Assembly: GCA_013398055.1 (NCBI GenBank)
Contig: VZRS01012501.1
Span: 62,001-126,000, forward strand
Origin: Ifrita kowaldi
Taxonomy: Eukaryota > Chordata > Aves > Passeriformes > Cinclosomatidae
Direction of reading: 5' to 3'
DNA length: 64,000 nt
The notes under the pieces were generated by a model that was not told where the DNA came from, did not search any database, and saw only the letters and a program-made list of their open reading frames with translations. The position numbers and the translations under genes are program-made. Shown here in pieces: positions 1 through 11,737 of this stretch (the stretch's first letter is position 1; every line of letters begins with the position of its first letter).

Positions 1-904
1 AAGACAAATGGGAAGATAAACCATTTGCAAGGATCATTAGGTAACCTCAACTTCTTTTACTGAAAGAAGCAGTGGTAGTTTGCATTTCCCAAGCCGTATG
101 GAGTGGGATCACTCCATGTGGCTTCAGTGACAAAGTCTCTTCCCAGGAATGAACTTCAGAACAGAAATACTGCACAGATTGTCAGGCATGGGATAAGAGT
201 TGACTTTCTTGGATTGAATATTACATTATTGCTCTCCAGAGAAGTTTTGGCATCAATCTTTTCCTTCAGCCTCTCAGCTCACAGGTCTCAATTGTTGCAA
301 TGGAATATGTTAGAAAGGCAAGACTGGCACCAGGATGGAACAGTATCTGGACTCTGTCACAGGCCTCATTAAACTGAGCATTCAGATTACTCTTTCCTTA
401 ATTTCTGGTAAAAATTGCAGGGAATTGCATTATTTCTGTTCAGTTTATTGTGTCTGGTTTGCAGGTGTTTCTTCTTCCAAACTGCAAGAACAGTATTAAA
501 TGAATTTGGATATTTCCTCTTGTGCATAAATTACTATTTCAGCTCAGTCAAAACACACAGCTTAAGAAAACACTTCATTTTGATTTTGAATATATGTTAC
601 TCAACATGTAATGAAAAACAAAACACAGTCTTGAACCGATCCCTTCCAAACAGAACACTCAACACATTCTGTTCCAAAGAAAAGCTGACTTTATCAAAAT
701 GCCTTTTTTCCCCCCTTAAATCAACAAATTTCTACAAAGTGTTTTGCCTCTGATGAATTGGCATTTTCCTGACATGAAATGAGCAATCCAAAATCATTCT
801 AAGCAGCTCTGTGGCAAGTCCCAGCTAATTCTGGAATAGTAGCATGAAGGTGTGTAGGAAGGGTACTGCAAGGAGACGTAGCACTGAGCCGAGACGTAAG
901 AAAT

Positions 905-1015
905 TTGGGTTGAATTCCTGAAGCAGTTATAAAATGATCTGGGACCAGTCATTAATCTACCCTGTGTCTCAATTCCCATCCTGCAGAATGAAAAAAAGCA
1001 GCGTTTCCCCATCTC
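905..1015 (+). repeat. Possible MIR/CORE-SINE remnant
   Basis: 'gggttgaattcctgaagc', then 'gatctgggaccagtcattaa', then 'ccctgtgtctcaattcccat' follow the order of the MIR core ('tgtgaccttgggcaagtcac..ctgtgcctcagtttcc'). Such remnants are old and widely diverged in birds. Confidence 0.45.
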
Positions 1016-1274
1016 CTAAAGCTACCGCAAAGATAAAAATCTACTAACACTTGTAAGATTACTGGACTTAGATATGAGGTGTATAAATACGAAGGAAGAC
1101 AGAAGATAGAGCTGCATTTTTGTGTAACTTAGAAAGAAATTATGGGGAAGTGGACTAGCTAGGACAATACTTTAATAATAGCAGGAATAATTTCAAGTTC
1201 AGGGCAGTGCTTAATAAAAATCACTGCTCAACACCCACTGTATTTTTTTTTCAATAAGCAGCTCAGAAAAGTGC

Positions 1275-1345
1275 AATTTATCACTATTATTATTATCATC
1301 TATATTCATTCTATCTCTGCCATTTTGTAAATGAGAGGAGTTCCT
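1275..1345 (-). repeat. Possible MIR remnant, reversed
   Basis: 'cactattattattatcatc' followed by 'ccattttgtaaatgagagg' resembles the reversed MIR tail ('actattattatccccattttacagatgagga'). Weak evidence. Confidence 0.3.
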
Positions 1346-1644
1346 CACAAACATCTACAAAAGCGAGCTCATTATCCAGTCTCGCTATTTTTAACTCTCA
1401 TTTGTGACAATAGCTATCAAACTCTTGCCAACAGTTGGGCTGCTGGTGTGCTGACACCGCTGCTCCACAGCCCGCTGAGCGGGATTAGCTCACTGTTCCC
1501 TTGCGTTCCCCCATCTGTCCCTGGCCATCTGCTGTCCTTGCTCTCCTAAATAGATTGTGTGCTTTTTGGGGCATGGACAGCCTTGCTGGTTGCTGTCTGT
1601 GCAGCACCCACTGTTCCAGTCTCGGATTCAGCAGGACTGGCTTC

Positions 1645-2095
1645 AGAATCACAGAATCATGGAATGTCTTGCGTGGGAAGGGACCCACAAGGACCAGAGT
1701 CCAGCTCCTGGCCCTGCCCAGGACACCCCAACAATCCCACCCCATGCATCCCTGAGAGCGTTGTCCAAACATTTCTGGAGCTCTGTCAGTCTTGGGGCTG
1801 TGCCCATTCCCTGAAGAGCCTGTTCAGTGCCCAGCACCCTCTGGGGGAAGAACCTTTCCCTGATATCCAACCTAACCCCCCCCGGCACAACTCCAGCTGG
1901 TCCCTCGGATCCCATCGCTGGTCACCAGAGAAAAGAGATCCGTGCCTCCCCTTCCACCTCCCCTTGTGAGCAACCTGAATACCACAAGTTCTCCTGAGTC
2001 CCCTCTTCTCCAGGCTGGACAAACCTCAGCAGCTCCTCCTGTGGCTTCTCCTCTAGACCCTTCAACATCTTCATAACCCTGTGACACTTCACCAT
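1645..2095 (-). mobile_element. CR1 LINE fragment, 3' end, antisense to BRINP1
   Basis: Text typical of a reversed CR1 3' end: it opens with 'aatcacagaatcatggaatg', continues 'gggaagggacc', later 'ctgatatccaacctaac' and 'ctcctctccaggctg'-like segments. At about 450 bases it is one of the longest copies here. It is diverged and non-coding. Confidence 0.85.
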
Positions 2096-5000
2096 AAACC
2101 TGTGTGCACGAGCAGAAGTTCCTTTTAATTAATTTCCCAGCCTATGGAGCGCTGTGAGAAGGTTTCCGAGCAGAGCCCTGACCCAAGTGCTTGTGGAGCC
2201 TGGAATTCAGAGCAGTGACTTTGGCACCTTGGCCAGTAGATTTATGATCAGGACTTTTGGGGTTTGACCCCCTCTGTCCAGCACCACCTGATTTTGTGAC
2301 TTGGTGGAGGTACCTGCTACTCTTGTTTGGTTTGAAGCTGCCTCTCATCCTCCTCATCATCACACCAGGATTTTATAATTAGCTGAATTGCGGGGACAAA
2401 CGAGCTGAGAGCAGGTACAGAGCTTTGACCACTGTGATTCTCTCCTCCTTAAAGGCAGGGAGTAATTGGAGTTTCTGCACAAAAACTGCTCCCTTTAGGC
2501 TGCTGGTTGGACTCCATTAATAAAAAAGGGTTTGTGGGGTGGTTTTGGTTCACTGAATATTGTGACAAGTTGTAAGCAAAGTGTTGACAAACTGAAAAGA
2601 AGAAGAAAAAATCCTTTCTCCTACAAGTCATTTGGGGTCAAAAGTGATATTTTTATCACTGTTCCATCTTAAGGGGGTGGAAAGACAAATCAAAAGGAGA
2701 AAAAACTCCAGTAGTTTCAAATAGAGATTTGGAAACATTTCCCCTTGGAGCTCTCACATTCCAAACACTGACATCTCCCAATCATTATTCTTTTCTGCAT
2801 GAGCAATTTGGCAAAAGCGAAGTGAATTTGTGAACTCTGTTGGTGTTATTGAAGAAGTATTTCTCATCTTATCTCCTTGCCTTTCCTCACCCAAAAATAT
2901 TTCGGCTGATGAATATCCCACAGGTCTAACCACTCATGCATATTTAAAACTGGAGTGGTTAAAGAGTAATGCAAATTTAGACACTGATCAGAACAGAATT
3001 ACGACGATTTGGAGAGGGATTAGCCAATCACTGCCTGAAACAGTGAAATCCCACTTCCATAAAGAAATAGCTTTACAACCATTTGGGATTTTACGATGCT
3101 GTATGCCACAGTCACCCAGAGAGTCAGAGCCACTGCTGAGTTGCAGCTCCAGCCATGACTCAGTCAGATATCAGTGTCTCCAGCCTGAGCTATAAAGACA
3201 TCTAGGTCAGAAGTGCCCAAATTCTGTTTTCCCGGAGCTCAGGTTTATCCACAGCTATTCATATGACTTAAACTCTGACAGATTGGCTTCCCTTTCCATC
3301 CACCTTCCCTGTAGTCTTCTGGCCCTGACAGAGGAAAGTTGTCCCCAGCTTGGTTGGGTTGCTGGGCAGGGTTTCGAAAGGACAAGCAGGGCTGCTCCTG
3401 AGTGTTGTCTTTCCAATACTTTCAGGGGCCATCTCTCAGTTAGGGGCAGGACAGAAATGTTACTTCTCCACAAGTTAAATTAAATCATGAAGGTGTGGGG
3501 CAGTAATTACTTGACCAGGAATCTGAGTGCACAAACTTGAAGCAGGGATAGCTGAATAAAATCTAGGGTAGCACATCCCATACTTAAAATTAAGGGTGCA
3601 CTTAAGCTGTTTGCTGAAATGAGGTCAGATGTTCGTCGCTTTACAGGGTCGAGCTCTAAACTAACATAAGCTGTTTCATCTCTCCCCTGACACTTCAGCC
3701 TCTTACTAATTTATCAGCCTCCTAAAGCAGTGTGTGAAGTTGCTGAAGAGCAGAAGTGTTTCAGATACAAATAGCAATTGTTAGCCTCTTCCCTCTGGTA
3801 AATGGCAGCAGGCAGAAACCTCTCTCAACCTGCCAAAGACCAAATGTAGGACACAAGGAAGAATTATTGGTGCATGAAGCTTAAAGAGATAGGGGACTTA
3901 TTCCTTTACTGCAAATAGTGTGTTCAGTAATTTCTCTTTCCTGAGTCTGCATTTCTGATGGAAATAGTTCACAACAATGAGCATGGGAAAACAGAAGGGC
4001 TGTGTGTGAGATCAATTTGGATCTAATAGAAGGGATAAATGAAAGGTACAGGGGTTAGAGGAAAGGTAGAAAATCCCAGGAGGCAGAGGAGTGTTCACAG
4101 CAAGCGATGGAGAGTCAGAGCACCTGCCTCCTGTCTGCCTGTTTATAGCAGGGATCTGGGGCTGCACAGCCTCCCTTGGATGAAACAGACCTTGCAATAT
4201 AATTTTGTGCAAAATCTATCACTCCGAGCTCTCCCACTGTATAAAAATTACCTTTTAAGTGGCTGAGTAGACATCCAGCTCTATTCTTTTCTTCTTATTT
4301 CAAGAAACAATGGGAGTAACTGCACTTGCCTGCCTTACTAGAGTGCTGAGAGCTTTAATTAATGTCTCTAATTCAATTTGAACTCCTTGGATAAAAGGCA
4401 CTGCCTTGTGACAGCAAAGGTATTGCCAAAAATAGAATATAATTAACACACAGATAACAATCACAAAGAAATTAAGTGTACATTCAACTACAACTTGCAC
4501 TTTACAGAAAATACTTGCCTATTTTTCCTCCAAGAATCCTGAAGACTCATAAGATAAGGAACATTTAATGTTCCAGGCTGAATTTGTATTAGAAAAAGGG
4601 CATCTTAAGCCACCTAAGAAACTCCAAGGGGCTTTAAGAGGGATCTCCATGTGGACTGGGGGATGTGCCTCCATGCTGGATGGTGCTGGAAAATGACTGT
4701 ACTATGACTCAGAGTCAGCATATCCAACATTTTCTTCTCCCACTGCTTGTTTGCTGTGAACTGGAGCCATGTCCTGGCTCACCCACGGATCATGTTTATT
4801 AACAGATGTGAGGATTGCATGATCATGTTTGTTGACAGGAGCCAGAAGGACCCAGCTCACTCACTGCTCTGTCGTGCTTCTCAGTGGAAATGGGCTTTGT
4901 AGCTGGATATTGTTAACTGCTGCATTGCAAAGCTTGCTGAGATGGTTATTATTCACTGCTTGTAGGACAGAAACACCATTGGAGTCACGTGAGCAGCAGG

Positions 5001-7554
5001 TTTGTGTTTCAGGAGGTGCTACAGCCCGATTCTGGCCTCTCCAACAAGTTCATGATATAAATAATCACACAAATACTATTGTGACTCCATGTTGATAATT
5101 GGAAAGTGAGGCCAAGACCCCACATGTAAGGGCTGCCAAATGTCATAGGGGGTGTTTGGGGCAGAGCTAAGCAAAACACTGGATTCTTGGATCAAAACTC
5201 AGTGTCTGACTCCCCCAAGTCTACCCTTTAGTCCACAGATTGCTTCAGTGTGAGATTTAGCTTTTAGTTAGCCTTGGGTCTCCCACCTAAGGGCTCTATA
5301 CCTGGAGACATCCCCTCCCTGCTTCTTCCCTGGTTCCTTTTGCCAAATCCATGAAACATATTTCACATCACTGGAGCCCCATAAAGACACCTAAAAAATT
5401 AATTTCAGATTCAAGCTTGTTAGGAGGTAGATTGAATGCACCTCACAATATTGTCTTAGACACAAGATAATCCCACTTTAGTAAGCTTTATAGCTTCCAT
5501 GGGGACCAGCCCTGTGGAGTGGATTAATCTTTAATGTGAAACAACATCTCTACAGCAGCTACAGGGGGGAAAAAGATACTACTAAAAAATTAAAGTTGAT
5601 GGTGTGATAGTAGTCCGGACTCAATTGTGCTCCACCATCCTCCATTGCCTCAGGCACCATTCCCTGCTCTCAGAACTGATTCAGGCAGCTTCCATGCTGG
5701 AGATGTGATCATTTCTTCAGTGGTCTCAAGGCATGTTCTCCCCATATCTTACCTCTTGGATAAGAACATCACAGCCCCAATCATCCTGACTCCAACTGTG
5801 CCCCAAAGGAAAGGAAGAGAGGATGAAGAGTTGTGTGTGGGGGATTAGGGACTATCTCCTCTCTTTCACAAGCTGATATTTCCCCAGTGTATGATATTCA
5901 CATGTAGGAGGACACACTGGGGTTTCTCTGAGGCCGATTTTGTTTGGCTCTTCTCATATTTCAGTTCTCACTTGCATCGTGCCGGGAACTGGAGGGGGGC
6001 TGTCCCCTACTTGGGTACATAAGAGCTCCCTTCTCTCTGCAATAGAAATCCAATAGACAGTGAAATATTTAAGGGAAAACTGATCCAGGCTGGCAGATGA
6101 GGGGAGTAGCTATGGGTGAATTTAATGAACAGACAACCAAAGAAGCTGAGACAACATGCACAGAGCAGCTGATTGTTACCTGCACACCCAGCTCATGGCA
6201 AATGTGCTGGGTTTGCAGCTGGTCACCCTGATGGGACAAGAGCAACCAGGCAGGGAAGGAACCTGGGTGGAGAAGCAGTAGAAATGCACTTCTGAACTGG
6301 AATTTGGAGATCCTGAGGGTGGGATGTAGCTGGGAGCATTCCCCAGTAATCACCTTGGGCTCATGGGTGAGTGGAAGCAGGGATGTTCTGTGGCCCACTT
6401 GGAATGTGCTCTGTTGCCCTCAGTTTGAGGCTAGAAACTACCCTGTTTTGTAAGGTAAAGTAGAACCAGTCTTTGTGTGATGTGAGGGACTAAGCACTGA
6501 GAACTGCCCTGTTTAGGGCTGAAATAGGAGTCAGTGGTGAAGGCTGATGTTAAAAATGTGTCTCCAGAACAGGAACAACCTCCTCAGTCAGGAGCTGCAG
6601 GTACCGTCAGGTTTAATAACAGTAATATTCCATCTGCAATTAGAAAGAAGTTTATATGGGACCAACAGAAAAATCAAGCATTGGCTGACTTTCCCATACT
6701 TGATTTATTTTTCCATTTCTTCCTGTAATGCAACAGCTGAGTGTCGTCTTTAACCAGACAGCAACTCGGTTCTGGCAAGTGCTGCTGAGCTTACTGCAGC
6801 TCCTTGAACACATGCTGTGCACACGTGCAGGCTCCCACACACTCCGGCACACACTGAGGGCTCCTGAGCTCCCCAGCACACCCAGGGCTCCAATCCACCT
6901 GCACAGCAGTCTCACACACTCATAGCCATGGGATGCAGCTCTGCCATGCTCCAGGGAGAGCTCCTGGAGCAGAGGAGATAGCCATGCTGACTACCAACAC
7001 TGATGGCCTCTGGTCTGTGCTCTGCTGCTCACACCAGCCAAGGTTCACACACAGTGCTGTGAACGAGGGTGGCACCTCTAGCACACCTCTCCTACACTCT
7101 TAGCAAAACCTTTTCTTTCTGGGAATTACAGACTTTTAGAGTGCTTATAGAGGACTCAGGCTCAAAACCAGAAGGTTTTCTGGAGAGGTACAAAAAAGCC
7201 TGACATGAAATCTTACTGTGGCAAAGCTTTGAGTAGCCTAATTTCTCCTGCTTTAAAAAGAATCTGCAGTCTCTCTGCACTGTATTTTACAGAAACAGGT
7301 GTGTATCACCTGTCCTGAGGACAACTTGTGCTCCCAGAGTTGGGGGAGCAGTCTTAAGATCACTGCTGGCCCAGCTATGCCCACAGTGTTGGCATATCCT
7401 CCACAAAACCCAGAAGGCAGGAGGAGGAACCAGTTGTAAGTGTGGAGAGGACCTTTTCCAAGCAGCTCTCAGGGGCAAGGAGCACAACCCAACAGGCTGA
7501 GCTGCTGCAGCAGTCACATAGTCCTTTGGAAGCAGGAGGGGACCATGCTGAGTG

Positions 7555-8090
7555 CGGGGTGACAGCTAAGCAAGCCCCTCACCTGCCACCGCAAGAGCAC
7601 ATGGCTTTGCCCGGAGAGGGGCACGGTGCCAGCAGCCCGACTGCGGAGGCGGATGAGCTAATGGCTGAGACGCTAGAAATGGGAGTCAGGAGACCAGGGC
7701 TCTCTTCCAGCTGTATCCATGGCTTGCTGTGTAACCTTCGGCGAGGCACCTTACCCCCTGATTCCCTTCCCACTCACCATATGTCTTGTCACACGCTGGG
7801 GAGAGGAGCTGGCTTGGCGCAGGGCTGTCTCCAGCCTCGCTTTTGCCGGGGTGCAGCAGGACAGCCACTCTTCCACCATGGCAGTGAGAGCGTGCCCTGC
7901 TCCAGGTGCTGGGAAGGCTCCCCTGAAGCTCCCTGGTAAATCTCCCTTGCTGAATATGCATATTCAGCGTGTCATCCTGCAGAGCCTTGATCTTGGGAAG
8001 AGCCTCGAGGTCCCACCGTAACTGAAATAGCAACAGACCCCATCCCCTGCACCACGCACACCTCCCCAACACCCCAGCAGGAAAGCAGGG
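7555..8090. promoter_or_regulatory. CpG-enriched block upstream of exon 2
   Basis: By eye about 20 CpG sites lie in roughly 535 bases, far denser than the surrounding intron-like DNA, where hundreds of bases carry few. It holds a MIR-like piece and a perfect 20-bp palindrome (7949-7968). It may be an alternative promoter or a decayed CpG island. No first exon with a clear donor was identified. Confidence 0.35.
7675..7762 (+). repeat. Possible MIR/CORE-SINE remnant
   Basis: 'ggagtcaggagaccagggct', 'ctcttccagctgtatccatg' and 'gcttgctgtgtaaccttcgg' match the MIR 5' half in order. It lies in the CpG-enriched block upstream of exon 2. Confidence 0.45.
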
Positions 8091-8131
8091 TGAGGACGTT
8101 TTTATCTGTCAGAGTCTGGCAGCATTTCATA

Positions 8132-8175
8132 GTTGTGTGTGTCTGTGTGTGTGTGCCTGCGTGTCTGCGTGTGCT
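8132..8175. repeat. TG-rich microsatellite
   Basis: Interrupted TG repeats ('agttgtgtgtgtctgtgtgt' and on to 'gcgtgtgc'). Confidence 0.85.
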
Positions 8176-8660
8176 TGTTGCTGAAACCTGGGTAATTATT
8201 TTGTTTTATTTCTTTTTTTGGCAGCACTTGAAAGTAAGAGCTGGGTCTTTATAGATTGCTCAGGTTGCACAGAGTAGATTACAGATCATCAGAGAGACAT
8301 GAAAGCAGAAGACACGTTTCTCTGGCACAGCATTAAAGGGACAATAAAGGGGTAATTGTAGCCTAGGGTGCATCCACCTCCTGCACCCGGCCTTCACTTG
8401 CCTTTGCAGCACTGTGGAGAACTTCATGAGGGAAATGATGGAGGAGCTGGGGTGAGGATGTCTCAGGTCAGGACCTGGTTATTTCAAAGGTGATATATTC
8501 TCAGGAGGTTAAAGGCACCACTTAAATACATGAATAAAACACTGCCAAATACTCTAAGCTGCAACACAGGCAAACCAAAGTATTTTAAAACTTGATTTTT
8601 CATGTCTGTTTTCACCCTGAGAGACAGTTGTCAAAGGATCAGAACAATTCCCATTTTTAA

Positions 8661-8740
8661 TCTCTCTTTTTCTCTCCCTCCTCCCTCTCCTCCCCTCCAT
8701 TTCTCTCTCTCTCTCCTTCCTCCTATCCCCTGTCTCTTTC
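8661..8740 (+). promoter_or_regulatory. Long polypyrimidine tract of the exon 2 acceptor
   Basis: About 80 bases, almost entirely C and T, with CTCTCT and CCTCC units, run straight into the AACAG acceptor of exon 2. Tracts this long commonly bind PTB/PTBP-type splicing regulators (family knowledge). Regulation here is inference. Confidence 0.6.
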
Positions 8741-8745
8741 AACAG

Positions 8746-9013
8746 GACTCCACAGAATGGAGCAAGAATGAGAGGAAAAAGGCAGACAGAAAAGCATGAA
8801 CTGGAGGCTTGTTGAGTTCCTCTACCTCCTGTTTATATGGGACCATATACTCGTACAGCCCTCCCACCAGGACCCAGCTGCTTCCAACCAACATGTCTCC
8901 AAGGAGTTTGATTGGCTTATTTCAGACAGAGGGCCTTTCCACCACTCACGGAGCTACTTATCCTTTGTGGAAAGACATCGTCAAGGATTTACAACCAGAT
9001 ACAAAATATACAG
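8746..9013 (+). CDS. BRINP1: BRINP1 exon 2: 5' UTR end, start codon, signal peptide, residues 1-73
   Basis: The acceptor is CTGTCTCTTTCAACAG ending at 8745; the donor is CAG|GTATGT at 9013/9014. The exon has 50 bases of 5' UTR, then ATG at 8796, giving 218 coding bases and a phase-2 end (codon 73, Arg, is split AG|G). This ATG was chosen because the peptide starts MNWRLVEFLYLLFIW, nearly the same as the mammalian start, with a hydrophobic core (LVEFLYLLFIW, about residues 5-15) typical of a signal peptide cleaved near residue 19-21. The mature N-terminus continues with the highly conserved FDWLISDRGPFHHSRSYLSF (residues 38-57) and ends RQGFTTRYKIYR at residue 73. The frame stays open only to 9041 if the donor is ignored. 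The segment QPSHQDPAASNQ is the least conserved part. Confidence 0.95.
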
Positions 9014-10524
9014 GTATGTCGGGTTCCTGTGGCTTGGATGAGTTTTTAGGTGGTGGGAACTCTGCCAGTTCCGATGGGCTCCAGGCTGGGAGTCAATGGG
9101 AGATGCACTATTGTCCCTGTTCCACCTGGAAATGCTCCTTTGGTTCCCCATGGCCCTCAGCTGCCAATGCAAATTGCTTTGAAGGCTCGGGTGGAGTGCT
9201 CTAATAGTGAGAGGAAGGCACTGCAGTGTCATGGCAATGTGCAAAGCCCAGAGTGAGATGAAAAGGAACTGAGGGGGTGGGTCTTTTTCATTTGTGGTGA
9301 CAGACAGTTCACAGGCAGGTTCCCAAGCAGCTTCTTCAAATCAGTGGAGCTCTGGACAGCCCAAACCTCCGTACCAAACCCGTACATGTGAACTGCCAAT
9401 AGCTTCAGGTTCACATGAAGATGTCACCCCACACGTCAGTGTGACAGTTCTCACACTGCTGTGTAGGAGCCTTGGCTGTGTGCTGCCTACCACAGACCTT
9501 TGAGAATTTATCTCCATGTGTAAGTTGGACTTGCCCCCAGAACTGTGATCTTGGTTTAAGAAAACTACAGAGAATTAAAAAATCCTACAGAGGATAGGCA
9601 GAATTTGGATTTTATTTTGCCTTCTAAGTTTTTAAGCCTTAGTTGTTGCTTGTCTCACACTCTTCTTGCCAGCTTTGCTATCTAGAACCACACTTTTTCC
9701 TCTTCATTTTAATCTGAAAAGCTGGGATGCTCACATGAATATCCTATTAAATCACCAAGCACTTTGGAGTGAAGGGGAATAAGCCAGCAAGTGTCAGGAG
9801 ATTTGTGCTAAAACCCAAAGAGACTGAAAAACTCTCCCCTGCATGTGTGTTTTTACATAATTATATGGTCCTGTTGTGCTTCAGAAAGACACTTGCAAAT
9901 GCAGCTGTGCAAAGTGGTGGGCAGGAAAGTGCTGGTGAAGAGCCCATGGCACTGTGAACTGGAGACATGGACATGGGGATGGGGGAGCAGGGAATCACAG
10001 GGAATCACTCTGTGCAGGGAGTGTTGTTCCATGAGCATGGAGCCAGAAGCAGAGTAACAGAGATGCGTGAGGCATCAGCTCCCTGTGGGGAAGAAAAATG
10101 AGTGGTTCTTGTCCTGCAGCCTCCAGGGAGTGCAGCACCCCCCTCCCCTTGCAGCGGCAAGGGCAGGTTAAAAATATTGTCCTGGCTTGTCCTCTCCAGA
10201 ACAGCTAAGGGGGAAGACAGCCCCAAAATGTAAAACTCTGCTGCCTTGCTTCCACTGGTGAGGTCTCACTGTCTGTGCACAGAGAAGCAGAGAAAACACC
10301 CTTTCCCAAAAGCCTTTCTCCCTGGCTGTGCTCTGCCCAGCTCCCCTCCTGCCCTGCCTGCCAACACACACAGTGACCCAGCCCTCAGATCCCTGCCCTG
10401 CTCCTCGCCTCTGGCACTGGCTCTGCCCTTTGCTAAAGAGCTGTGCAGCCTGGGATGCCACCACGGAGTCTGCAGGGGCTTGGGGGAGAGAAACGCACGA
10501 TGGATGTGTTCAGACACATCTATG

Positions 10525-10760
10525 AACTGTCAGTGTGGGTCAGGCCACAGATCCATCAAGCCTGGGATCCTGTCTCTAAGCATCATGGAGAAACAGATCT
10601 GGAAGGACCTTGAGAGGTCATTTAATCCGTGCCTCTTCCCCAAGGCAGGCTCAGACATACCTGTGTCACGTCTGACAGAGGTTTGTGGGGAACCTGGAAG
10701 GTTTCCCGTGACAGAGGATTCACACCCTGAGCAGGCAGCCTGTGCCATGGCTTTGCCTCC
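10525..10760 (-). mobile_element. Old CR1-like fragments
   Basis: The segment at about 10527-10580 ('gggtcaggccacagatccat...cctgtctc') resembles a widespread old sauropsid CR1-type repeat. The following 10590-10760 ('gaaggaccttgagaggtcat', then 'ctgagcaggcagcctgtgcc') reads as a reversed CR1 tail. Divergence is high, so family and exact limits are uncertain. Confidence 0.5.
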
Positions 10761-11675
10761 TCCACTTTTATAAAGGAACCAAAATCTTGTTTGCATGTGG
10801 AGCTTGTGACTTCTTGTTCTATCTGTCAGGGGGTAAGGAAAAAATTCCCTTTTGGTTTGTAGGAAACTAATATGAATTTGAAGTCTTACCTCAGTTCAGG
10901 ATGAACTTTATGTGGAAAGGGATCTGTTTTCTCTCTTTCTGCTGAGTATTGCTGAACCATTTATGAAAGACATGTGGAGCAGGTAGAGAACACAACATCC
11001 TCCTTCCAGCATGGGAGAAAACAGGCATCAGCATTCTGTGTGCATGGGAGGTGTCTGAGAGGGGTCTTGCAGATGGTGACCATGCTGGAGAAGTCACCAT
11101 TCCCAAAAGAAATGGGAAATGAGACAAAGTCCAGTGGAAGTCGTTAGGGAGAGAGTTTAGAGAGGACTGCAAGGGCACCCAGGGCATCTCATGGCCAAAC
11201 ACCACACACTGAGCTGAAGGAGGGAGCTGACTGCTTGGGGAATGCCAGCCATGTGTGTGGTGGTTGGAGATGCTGGGAGCTGAGCACTTTGGAAATACAG
11301 GTCTGGGGCCAACGTGCTCCCACCGTGGTCAGCTGAGGAGGAGGGGAAAGCCTCATGTGCTTCAGCAGAGCAGATGGAATAATCAGGTGGGAGTCTGGCT
11401 GGATGCTGGAGGGCTGCTTGTTTTTAGTATCTGGCTCTGCTGGCAGAGTTGGTCACTTAAAAACTGAGCCCATGCATTTTTGAAGGGATATCAGACTCAG
11501 TCTGGCTATGGAGAATTAGTGGAACCACAGTCAATTCTTGCAGTTACGAGCTAGACTGTGCACACACTCGCCCAGAACATTCCATTTTACTGAACGCCAC
11601 AGGGGTAAAATCTCATTTTGTGGGCTCCTTAAATTGACTTTGAGAATCTGTACAGCTGTTGGGATTTTGTCAACT

Positions 11676-11737
11676 GTTTAATTCCAACATAGAAGCCTCT
11701 TTCCTACCAAAGGTTTAATTCCAACATAGAAGTCTCT
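11676..11737. repeat. 25-base direct repeat, period 37
   Basis: 'gtttaattccaacatagaag' plus YCTCT occurs at 11676-11700 and again at 11713-11737 with a single C/T difference. This is a local duplication. Confidence 0.9.

Larger units (their letters stand above)
1..8745 (+). other. Presumed BRINP1 intron 1 or 5' flank; no coding gene
   Basis: No recognisable exon lies here. The stretch holds possible MIR-like remnants near 905-1015 and 1275-1345, a CR1 tail at 1645-2095, and a CpG-enriched block with another MIR-like piece at about 7555-8090. It also holds a short TG microsatellite (8132-8175) and the pyrimidine tract that precedes exon 2. An 18-base direct repeat (16 of 18 identical) occurs at 4788-4805 and 4821-4838. 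ORFs here are short, overlap on both strands and show no family resemblance. Mammalian BRINP1 has a non-coding exon 1, so either intron 1 spans all of this or exon 1 hides in it; I cannot tell which. Confidence 0.6.

Noticed and set aside
1559..1969. Frames of up to 136 codons over 1485-2090 on both strands
   Set aside because: These are translations of a truncated CR1 3' tail, which is largely untranslated sequence, not of its reverse-transcriptase region.
7442..7939. 165-codon frame in the CpG-enriched block
   Set aside because: Open frames are expected in GC-rich DNA. The frame crosses a MIR-like remnant and has no homology I can recognise.
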